From Calendula officinalis (taxonomy: Eukaryota; Streptophyta; Magnoliopsida; Asterales; Asteraceae): a stretch of 64,000 nucleotides of DNA. Each line of letters starts with the position of its first letter. The first letter of the stretch is position 1. The DNA is taken from NCBI GenBank assembly GCA_963853835.1, contig OY970834.1:36797257-36861256 (forward strand), read 5' to 3'. Below, in pieces: positions 55,442 through 64,000 of this stretch. A model generated the notes under the pieces. It was given only the letters and a program-made list of their open reading frames with translations, ran no database searches and was not told where the DNA came from. The position numbers and the translations under genes are program-made.

Positions 55442-56243
55442 AAAGGAAAGTATAACAAAAGGCAACAATATCACCTCCTAGGTGACAGCCGATCACACCA
55501 TTGTCAACAGCTAGCCTTTCCAATTTGTATTCATTGTCGTTATTGTGTTTCCTTTCTTCATCGTCCATATCGTGTATAAATATCAAGCTATCCTGCGTTG
55601 TAAACATATACAAGAAATATACAGTTATTCAATAATATTGATCCTAATAGTTATCATCTTTGTGTATGGCAAACAACTATTGATTCATTTGAACCAAGTT
55701 GGCTGGCCTCCACAATCGTATACTTTTGTGGTGATGAGCTGCTTGTGTTTACTTGTGTTGAGATGGCCTTCACTTTGTTACCCAGCTTCTTAGTAGTGAA
55801 ATCTATCATGGACTCCAATGAAGTTGCACAATGTATTTCCTCTCCTTTGATGCCCGTTGACTCGCATTCAATTATTGTTTCCTTGATCGTACGAGCTTCC
55901 TTGGAGTCAGGATCTACTGAAAACTCTTGATAGATCTGGGGCAGTTTGTCTGATGCAAATGGTATCGAATCAGCCTCTTTTTGAGATAAAAGCTTTGCCT
56001 TTGGATTTCTGTCTTTTGTCATTAATAACTCCACTTCTCCCCCTTGATGCATATCAATTTCCAAGAAGAAGAGTGTTGTTATGGATTTATCCTTGAAGGC
56101 ATCCTGGCTGTTGTACATAAAAACGTTTTTCAGTGGTTCACCGACTCCATTGTACTTGAAAAAGTTTCTCGATGGTTCAGATGATAGCTTGTTTATGCCT
56201 TTTTCAATGTCCTCGTGAGAGCTGCTCTTTTCTTCCATCGCCT

Positions 56244-56960
56244 CTGAAAATTTAACAAATTAAACTTGTTTCTAGAAAATCTAACATTTATTTCCATTTT
56301 AAGAATAAAATTATAAATTTGTTAATTTTTCCTTTCTCTTCTATGAATAGAATCACAAAAAACCATAAATTTTTCTCCTACTCGGAAACACAAATAAAAA
56401 AAAATATTTTCTTTTTAATTTTTTTCTTCTCTCTTTTATATTTTCTTTTCTCCTTATAACGTGAGAGACCAAACCGAAAAAAGTTAGAGTGACCAAATTA
56501 ATGAGTTAAAGTATTAAATCGATCATTTTTCAAGTTCCTGGTATTATGATGCACCTTTAATAATTCAGAGTAGTAGAAGATGACAAGTTCAAGTACCAAC
56601 TAATTTATCAAGTTCGGTATACTAAAATGTATTTTGGCCTATAATATAATATTTTTCTATTTTTCTTTTTAGTTAAATATGTAAAAATAATGTTAAAAAG
56701 GACCCTAGACAAAATATTGGTCTCTAGTGTCTACAGTCGACTTTGCTCCTTGCCCTTTCCGGCGTAACTGTGGCCGATGCCGACATGCATGTTCTCTTCA
56801 TCATTGAGTTACAATTTTCATTGACTGTAAATGGGGGACTGTGGTGTTTGTGGACAGAAACTTAAATTCGACGGCTAACAATTTTCATTGAATATGAAGA
56901 AAAAAAAGGTAGTCTACATCTAAGGTTGCGTTTGGTATGCCGGAATCAAAGAAGGAATGA
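56244..56960. other. BURP2 intron side and spacer before the Sirevirus LTR
   Basis: Probable remains of the BURP2 intron, AT-rich, without a gene. A GC-richer patch occurs at about 56750-56790. No BURP exon 2 or exon 1 is present here. Confidence 0.5.
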
Positions 56961-56962
56961 AA

Positions 56963-57229
56963 TGACACTGATAGATCGTTTAAGACTAGAATCAAGCTAA
57001 TCCATTGAGATTTGAGTGAGAAATAGAAGAATTTGTGAGTGTGTGTGTTTAAGGTGTAAGTGTGTGAAACGAGAGAGAACAGAAACTTTCTAAATTGTAT
57101 ATCTGTAAAGTGTGGGAAAGCTTACATTGAAAGACAAACATACAAGTATTTATACCATCTACCACTTAACAAGGGAATCGTTAACTAACGGACTTAAAGG
57201 TCAAAACTATTACAATTTTGGTCCTAACA
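56963..57229 (-). repeat. 3' LTR of the Sirevirus
   Basis: On the minus strand it begins TGTTAGGACCAAAATTGTAA. A TATAAATA box lies at complement(57147..57154), about 75 bp into the LTR. The 3' edge was chosen at a CA (GTGTCA) but another LTR is needed to confirm it. Confidence 0.75.
57147..57154 (-). promoter_or_regulatory. TATA box of the Sirevirus LTR
   Basis: TATAAATA on the minus strand within the LTR, at a position suitable for a U3 promoter. Motif match only. Confidence 0.6.
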
Positions 57230-58360
57230 ATCTCCCCCTTTTTGATCTTTAATACTTCATCCCAGTCTTCAAACTTCAGATTCTTGATATCATCTATCTT
57301 TGGCAAGAAAATGTTTTTCTGTATTTCAAGAACAAAACATTTGCAGAAATCTGGAAGTTTAAGATACTCAAAGAGGATATGTTTTTCGTTGATACTGTTT
57401 GAGTGAGAAAATCCTGTAACTGATTTACTAAAGATTTGTAAACTTTTGGGAAAGGAAAATCAGTTAAGTAAGGATTTGACTGGGTTTTCAGATAATGAAG
57501 AAGTTGTTTTTGAATTTTGTGGTAGAGGATTATATTGAGGAAAGAATTATAATGTTTTTGAATGGTTTGTCAATCAAATTTTTGGATGTGTGTGTTTGTT
57601 TCGGTAAGAATGATTTGAAAGTTACAAGTTTTGGATATGTGTGTATGTATGTTTTGTATGTATGGAAAAATGATATGTACATTTAGGATTTTGGATGAAT
57701 GTGGATAATTTGTGTTTGATATGAACAACAGAATAGAACAGTTAAGCTTTTGAATGGATATGGTTGAGGATTTGTGAGAAATTTCTGAAGATAAGTCGGT
57801 TTCTTTTTCTTCACAAATTATTTCATGTACATCGACAAAAATGTAGACCCATAGATAGATAGAGTTGTTTTGTAGCGGAAGTCTTTTGTTAAAGTTGTGG
57901 CTTTGTCGATTTATGATTATTGATAATTGTTGTTAGGGATAAATTGTTGTTAAAGTTTACGCTCCCCCTCGAACAAACAATTATGTCTTAATGAATCTTC
58001 TTCGGTTTCTCATTTACTCCCCCTTAATCGGTGCATATGTCTTTTTGACGTGGAGTAAACTGGGCTAAAGAATCTTCGTAAATCTTGTAAGCATTTTCTT
58101 CATAAACTGAACTTCTTAGTAAATTTTCTCCCCCTCATGATGATTAAGATTTATCGGAATCATCATGAAAAATGTGAAGTTCGTCGAGATGAAATGAAGA
58201 AAATCTTCGAAGCCCATGAATACAAATATGATGAATAATGATATATTCATATTTTGAATGAATCAATATACATCATATTGTATTATCGAAAACCGAATCA
58301 AAGTTGATAACGTAGATATCCGATCAAATCATTTGGCATTTAATCGCAATGATCGAACTA

Positions 58361-59926
58361 AGTCGGGAAAAACCGGGATCACATAGATTACCCGTTAACA
58401 CAACAGTTACACAAACTGTGTGACCTACGTTCAGTGTTGGAATAGATGTTAGCACTGGTAGGATTTCCATTCAATCATCGTGGAATACCAAGAACGTTGG
58501 TATCACTATGAATGTTCCGGCTTTATCACAAAGATAAGCTTGGTATTATGCCTTGTGTCCTAAAAGTGTTTATCGGTTCTAGACTCAATTTGTGGACAAA
58601 CGAAGGCGAGGACTGGAGAGACTTGTCCTCTGATTCAATATCAACAATCTCCAAGTGAGATGTCGATAGCATATGAGCTAATCTCCGTGGAAATGAAACA
58701 AGTACTTTTTAAGAAATACTTGAGTGGCTGGGGGGGTTGTGCAATGCATCACTGGGTTCCATGATGTCTTTTTCAATATCAGAGAGCAACACATGCAATC
58801 CGATAGAGACGTGGCTACCCGGCTTTTTATCAGTTTGGTAAGGGTTTTTCTTTTTCTTTAACCCTGTCACACCCTCCTCACTCAAGCTTACTTTTTCATT
58901 TTTCGACTACTCCCTCATTTCATTTTACCATGTATAGCTGAATTGCATCCCATACGACATTCCCCCTCTCAAATTTTATCTCTGCGCACCCCAATCAAGA
59001 TCCCGTGATACTTGATTCTGCTCACCTAGACCTATGTACCCTTACATATTGTCCTATATTGTAGGTGGCTCCTGGGGAAGATCATGCCGGTTATAGCAGA
59101 TCATAGGAGTAATTTGAGAGTGAACTATAACGCTCATGTGCAAATATCAGCATTTATGATGTTACTTTGTAAGAATAACATGGATTTTTCATCGGAAAAT
59201 GTGTTTCCGGCATAAGTTGTTGCCTTTAAGATTTAAAAGTTTAGGCACAGCAACTTGAACAATTGAGGAAATACCGGACTCACATAGAGTATCCGTTAAC
59301 ACACGGTATGAATCGATAGTCATTTGCACAACCATTGATTCAAATGTGTGACCTGCGATTAGAGTTGGCGCAATTTTAGCTCTAGCAGGATTTCCACTCA
59401 ATCCTCGTGAAACACCAGATTGTGATGCCACTATGAGTGTTCCGATGAATACACGGAGATTCATATTCAATAGTGTATGTGTCCTAAATTGGAAATATTT
59501 GTCGATGAGATCTAGACACATTGTGCATTCAATTTAAGACGTAACCCGGGGCAGAAGGTTAATTATTTCAATACCAACATACTCCGAATGAGCAGTCGAT
59601 AGATTATGTGCTACGTCCCCTGATGAATTGAAACAAATTCCTTTTGAGAGGAATCTGAGTGGTTGGTGGTGGAGTGCAAATGCTTGACTGGGCCAGTTAA
59701 GTCTGGTGAAGCATTCAACACATGAATGATCACAAATTTAGTGAGGTTGCCCGGTTTATTGTCGGTTTGGATGCACTCAAAGGTGTGTTTTCTTGATATT
59801 ATCATGTTTTCACATCACCTTGCACTCACCTAAATCTATACCCTAGACATATACCCTCACATTTACCAATTTTGGCTAAAAAGTTTCCCTTGGAAGGTAA
59901 GGCCGGTTCTGGCAAACCATAGGAAG
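58361..59926. repeat. Diverged tandem duplication inside the Sirevirus 3' region
   Basis: Copy a (about 58361-59110) and copy b (about 59260-59926) share ordered blocks: a ccggGatcacataga-like start, the gatttccattcaatcatcgtg block, the actatgaatgttccg block, a 'gactggag'/'gatgagat' block, cacctagacctat and gatcatgccggttatagcagatcatagga. The copies are clearly diverged. Confidence 0.7.
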
Positions 59927-60164
59927 GTATTGTCGTTTGATAAAAAAAATAGTTCGATTAAAAAAAATTCAAAACGGGTATAAAAGTATTGATATAATAA
60001 AGTTTCTCCCCCTGGAAATAATAATTCTCCCCGTAGAATTAGAATTTCTCCCCCTCGACAAAATAAAGAATGAAAATTTACAGATTTAGAGGAGTGGGAA
60101 AGAATTTTTACAGTTATGTGGAAAACTGGTTTTGAGCGGGTTTCAAGCTTATATACTTGAAAGC

Positions 60165-60312
60165 CATTATGTTTAAAAGCGAGTTATATACTGAAGTGTA
60201 TATAAGTCATTATTTTGAAAAGCGAGTTATACACTGAATTATGTATAAATCATTTGGTTGAAATGCGAGTTATACACCGTTTTGTGTATAAGTCATTTTG
60301 TTGAAGTGCGAA
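60165..60312. repeat. Three ~47-bp tandem repeats next to the pol stop
   Basis: Units contain gcgagttatacactgaattatg followed by tataagtcatt and a ttttg stretch; they start near 60178, 60222 and 60265. They lie directly downstream of the pol stop codon. Confidence 0.75.
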
Positions 60313-60317
60313 ACAGT

Positions 60318-63300
60318 TTAAGCTTTGAGATTTAGCATACCAAGTTTAGACACAAGAAAGTTAAAACGTTTTTCATCTAATGCCTTGGTAAACAAATCAG
60401 CTAATTGACAATCTGTAGAAACAAAGTACAATTCCACATTACCATGTTCAACATGATCTTTTATAAAGTGATATCGAAGATCGATATGTTTAGTTTTTGA
60501 ATGTTGAACAGGATTGCATGAAATTGCAATTGCACTTCGAGAATCACAATATAAAGGAATACGACTGTATAAAAAGCCGTAATCTTTCAATTGTGATTGC
60601 ATCCAAATTACCTGGGATAAGCAGCTTGCAGCAGCAACATATTCTGCCTCTGCAGTTGAAAGAGACACACAATTTTGTTTCCGTGAAGACCAGCTCACTA
60701 GTTTATCTCCCAGAAATTGAACACTCCCAGACGTACTCTTTCGATCCAACATACATCCCGCATGGTCAGCATCAGAAAATGCAGTTAAATCAAAGGAAGT
60801 TTCTTTAGGATACCAGAGACCAAGATCTCGAGTGCCCTTCAGATACCTAAATATTCGTTTAACCGCTTGAAGATGAGATTCTTTAGGCGCTGCCTGATAC
60901 CGAGCACAGATGCATGTAGAGAACATAATGTCTGGTCGACTCGAAGTCAGATATAGTAAAGATCCGATCATCCCCCGATAGTGGGTAACATCAACAAGTT
61001 TGCCATCCGGATCAGCATGTAATTTCGAACCAGGCGACATCGGCGTCGATATTGGTTTACAATCATCCATAAGATATTTCTTCAATAAATCAGTGATATA
61101 TTTGGATTGATTGATGAAAATTCCGGTTGGTAATTGACGAACTTGAAGACCCAGAAAGAAATTCATCTCACCCATCATGCTCATCTCAAATCTTTTGACC
61201 ATAAGAGCAGAGAACTTCTTGCAATATTTGGGATTTGTAGAACCAAAAATTATATAGTCGACATAAATTTGAATAAGAACAATGTCTTCCCCTTGACGTT
61301 TGATGAAGAGAGTTGTGTCGACTTTTCCTTTAGAAAAACCAGACTCAACTAAGAATTTTGATAATACATCATACCACGCCCGGGGAGCTTGTTTTAAACC
61401 GTACAAAGCCTTGTCGAGAATATAAACATGATTAGGCAAGTGTGGATCTACAAAGCCGTCGGGTTGATGAACGTACACTTCTTCTTTGAGAATGCCATTT
61501 AAAAATGCAGTTTTTACATCCATCTGATAGATAGTAAAATTCTTATGTGCTGCATATGCTAAGAATATTCGAATGGCTTCTATACGGGCTACAGGAGCAA
61601 AAGTTTCTTCAAAATCAATGCCTTCCTGCTGAGCATACCCTTTTGCAACTAGACGTGCTTTGTTCCGAATTACAATTCCATTTTCATCCTTTTTATTTTT
61701 GAAAATCCACTTTGTACCAATAACAGATTTGCCAGGAGGTTTTGGAACAAGACGCCAGACTTTTAATCTTTCAAACTGATTTATTTCTTCTTGCATAGCA
61801 ATAATCCAGTCTGGGTCTGAGAGAGCTTCACTGACCTTCTTTGGTTCATTTGAGCTTAAAAATGCAGTATACTGACATTCATCAGCAGTAGCTCGTCGGG
61901 TTTGAACAGAAGATTCAGGGTCACCGATTATCTGATGTAAAGGGTGCTCTCTTGTCCATTTAAGAGAATGAGGAAGTGGAATTTGACCTGGATTAATATT
62001 TGAGGTATCAGTGAATTCAGGATGTGGAATGATCGCAGTTTGAGTAGTTGATGTAGACGGTGGAGGAACAACCCGTTGAACGTTGAATTTAGAAAAATCT
62101 ATCACCAAGGGTGGAGGTTGAGCTGGAACTATAGATAAATCAAAAGAAGTAGCAGCTTGACCAGAAGATGATGATTGATTATTCGTGGGTTGAGAATTGT
62201 CCGGAGATGCTTGATGTATTACAGGTGAAGAATTTTCCGGAGATGATGAAGTCTCAGGTTGTGAAACTGTAGGTGATTGAGAAGAATCATTATGTGGAGT
62301 AGCAGAAGTTGGAGAAGGAGAATCCGTAGAACTTGAAGTATGAATATCAGGAACAGAAATAGATTGAACTTCAGCTACTGTTGGAAATGGAACGACAGCT
62401 TCCTCCAGTAAAATATGTCGAATATTATGATAATCATCATAAAAATGACGAAATAAAATATCCAAGTCATTCTCAGATGTTGAAGGCGTTGACGATGGTG
62501 AAGGAGTTTCAGCATTTGAAGTAACTGAATTGATAGGAAATGTCTCATCAAAATTAACGTTAACACTTTCTCTGATCGTTCGTTTTGATCGATTATAAAC
62601 TCGATAAGAAGCAGATTCCCTTGAATATCCCACAAAGATTCCTTCATCAGCTTTTTCATCAAATTTATTCAACTTATCTTTATCATTCAGAATGAAACAC
62701 CGACTCCCAAAAATATGTAAAAATTTAATATTTGGAATGCGGTTATTGATCAGTTCATAGGGAGTTTTGTTGTATGCTTTGTTGATGATTGAACGATTTT
62801 GAGTGAAGCATGCTGTACTAATAGCTTCTGCCCAAAGAGATAATGGGAGTTTTGAATATGAAAGCATGGTACGAGCAGCTTCAACAAGAGTTCGATTTCT
62901 TCGTTCAACAACCCCATTTTGTTGAGGTGTTCTGGCAGCGGAAAATTGGTGAGTAATACCAACTGAGTCAAGAAAAGAATCTAAAACTTGATTTTTAAAT
63001 TCAGTTCCATTATCAGTGCGGATGGTATGTATTTTTAAATCTAAATTGGTTTGAGTTTTCTTGATGAAGGATATGATGATATTAGTTGCTTCATCTTTTG
63101 TACGTAGGAAATGAACCCATGTGTATCGAGAATAATCATCAACAATAACCAACACATACCGTTTTCCTGCTAAAGATTGAACGCTCATAGGTCCACATAA
63201 GTCCATGTGAAGTAATTCAAGCGGTTTTGAAGTACTTTGAACTGGTTTAGACTTATGAGGTTTCTTTGTCATTTTTCCCATCTCGCACGAAGAACACAGA

Positions 63301-64000
63301 TGATCTTTTTCAAATTTAAGATCTGGAAGACCAGATACATGTCCACCTTTCACCAACTTATTGATGTTTTTGAAGTTAAGATGAGAGAGGCGACGGTGCC
63401 ATAACCAAGATTCATCTGATGAAGCTGTTGACATTAAGCAAACTTCTTCAAGTGGAACTACATCGTTTAGATTGATAGTAAACAGATTTGACTCTCGAGT
63501 TCCAGTAAGAAGTTCCTCTCCATCATATGTACGAACAGCACATTTCTTTGTACGAAAATTAACTTCTAATGTTTTATCGCAAAATTGACCGATACTAAAC
63601 AGATTATGAGCGAGATCTTCAACATAGGTTACATTTCGAATGATTAGGTTGTGTCGGATAATATCTCCAATTCCCATAATAGCAGCTAAATGGTCATTAC
63701 CAAATCTAACGGTACCCAAATATTTGTCTCTAAAATTTGTTAACAAATTCTTGTTTCCGGTCATATGTCTTGAACAACCAGAATCAAGATACCATAAATT
63801 CTACATAAAACAATTAACAAAAGGTACCCAATCAGATATGGGTCCTATACGATTAGTAATGCATGTTTTATGAAGAATTAGTGAATATGATTTAAATTTA
63901 GAGAGTTGGAGAACTGCAAGGAGGCAGTTCTGGATTTGTTACTTTGATAGACCATTTGAAGGATTTCTCAGGTGAGGATAAAATCCATTTTGAATTTTCA
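60318..64000 (-). pseudogene. Sirevirus pol (protease end, integrase, RT, RNase H), with a stop and a mutated RT active site
   Basis: From the ATG at 63762-63764 the frame is open for 1148 codons. Upstream it continues through the protease motif DSGCSRHMTG to a TAG at complement(63801..63803) and then stays open to the window edge. In order: GAG-pre-integrase finger (WLWHRRLSHLN, CSSCEMGK), integrase core (LLHMDLCGP, RTDNGTEFKN, TPQQNGVVERRNR), a Ser/Pro-rich linker (about residues 415-570), RT (IGTKWIFKNK, QMDVKTAFLNG, ALYGLKQAPRAWY) and RNase H (FSDADHAGC, LSTAEAEYVAA, QLADLFTKAL). The RT catalytic motif reads YVDY (residues 834-837) instead of the family YVDD. The internal ATG at 63764 is just the first Met after the stop; I treat the copy as inactive. 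Confidence 0.9.

Larger units (their letters stand above)
46717..55656 (+). mobile_element. Copia-B: Ty1/copia element inserted in BURP2, itself hit by a gypsy LTR
   Basis: LTRs of 221 bp at 46717-46937 and 55436-55656, TGTTAGAAAGG...TTATCA, differing at only a few positions. Target duplication TCTTT at 46712-46716 and 55657-55661. Primer-binding site TGGTATCAGAGCG starts at 46938; polypurine tract CTTGAGGGGGAG precedes the 3' LTR. It is a close relative of Copia-A in proteins but has a different LTR sequence. Several stops, a deletion in integrase and a 3.8-kb gypsy LTR insertion make it inactive. Confidence 0.94.
46487..56243 (-). pseudogene. BURP2: BURP-domain final exon split by Copia-B
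   Basis: Two pieces, complement(55657..56243) and complement(46487..46716), form one final exon. The first starts after a TTTTCAG acceptor and carries the N-terminal linker with a repeated LKNVF/FMYNS-like unit, the FFLEIDMHQG start of the BURP domain and the first CH. The second carries the remaining three CH motifs and ends VVWVPY. The insertion lies between the first and second CH; discounting one copy of the 5-bp duplication, the frame is open (813 nt including the split codon) and the CH-x10-CH spacing is kept. No stop or frameshift besides the insertion is seen. Exons 1-2 are not found up to 64 kb, where a Sirevirus occupies the upstream side. Confidence 0.88.
57230..60317 (-). other. 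Long 3' noncoding region of the Sirevirus with multiple polypurine tracts
   Basis: Between pol and the LTR. Purine tracts (C-rich on plus) occur near 57232, 57962, 58018, 58131, 58963, 60007, 60026 and 60049. No intact env-like ORF is seen; the 110-codon minus-strand ORF (59189-59521) lies in a duplicated segment and has no recognised domain. Also contains the two internal repeat systems listed below. Confidence 0.7.
56963..64000 (-). mobile_element. Sirevirus (Maximus/SIRE-type copia) element, 5' part beyond the window
   Basis: It reads on the minus strand and comprises, in plus coordinates, the 3' LTR (to 57229), a 3.1-kb noncoding 3' region, and pol from 60318 to the window edge. The polypurine tract AAAAAGGGGGAGAT next to the LTR start TGTTAGGACC is characteristic. 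Repeated polypurine tracts in the noncoding 3' region are a recorded Sirevirus trait. The second LTR, primer-binding site and most of gag are outside the window, so the target duplication cannot be checked and the outer edge (56963 or 56969) is uncertain. Confidence 0.88.

Noticed and set aside
59189..59521. Env-like gene in the Sirevirus
   Set aside because: The frame is only 110 codons, has no membrane segment or signal peptide, and lies in a noncoding duplicated segment.

Overview
This is a repeat-dense piece of a flowering-plant nuclear genome, almost certainly a eudicot. The evidence is AT-rich intergenic DNA, spliced BURP-domain genes with GT-AG introns, Ty1/copia, Ty3/gypsy and Sirevirus retrotransposons, and many short DNA transposons (Stowaway, Tourist and hAT MITEs). 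The retrotransposon families look Asteraceae-like, but that is only an impression. There are no operons, CRISPR arrays or rRNA genes, and I saw no functional tRNA gene.

Host genes are few. (1) Positions 1-479, minus strand: the first exon of a secreted or membrane protein resembling a large plant glycine-rich membrane-protein family, cut by the window edge. (2) Positions 2305-5440, minus strand: an apparently intact three-exon BURP gene of 338 codons. (3) A dispersed BURP family: a fragment near 15.7-15.8 kb, a plus-strand pseudogene at 19.26-20.19 kb broken by an hAT MITE, an exon-1 remnant at 32.3 kb with three promoter-like copies around 23.0-32.6 kb, and a final-exon BURP gene (46.49-56.24 kb) split by a Copia element.

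Layout. 0-6 kb: the glycine-rich-like gene and BURP1, whose second intron holds a hAT MITE inside a degenerate Stowaway. 6-23 kb: gene-poor AT-rich DNA with five Stowaway-type MITEs, a 1.6-kb inverted-repeat element embedded in a (TA)n tract and carrying a 42-bp minisatellite, a CACATGTG-rich repeat array with GC-rich arms, a CACTA-like terminus, the BURP pseudogene, a mini-LTR (TRIM-like) element and another hAT MITE. 23.5-32 kb: a hAT element (8-bp target duplication ATTATATG) that received a complete 7.76-kb gypsy chromovirus (1445-bp LTRs, duplication CATTT, one 1536-codon gag-pol ORF). 32-40.7 kb: gene fragments, tRNA-derived SINEs, a Tourist MITE carrying a SINE, and degenerate repeats. 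40.8-46 kb: Copia-A, a decayed full-length Ty1/copia element. 46.5-56.2 kb: BURP2 disrupted by Copia-B, itself disrupted by a rearranged gypsy LTR pair. 56.9-64 kb: a minus-strand Sirevirus running off the window, with its 3' LTR, a long noncoding 3' region with repeated polypurine tracts, and pol.

The biological picture is a locally duplicated BURP family serving as a target for successive transposon insertions. At most insertions the target-site duplications can still be read, so the order of events can be reconstructed. I found no convincing novel enzymatic system. The points most worth a second look are the three-level nest in BURP2, three hAT MITEs with shared ends but unrelated simple-sequence interiors, the CACATGTG array, the (TA)n-embedded element with its 42-bp repeat, and key-residue changes in two otherwise open retrotransposon polyproteins.
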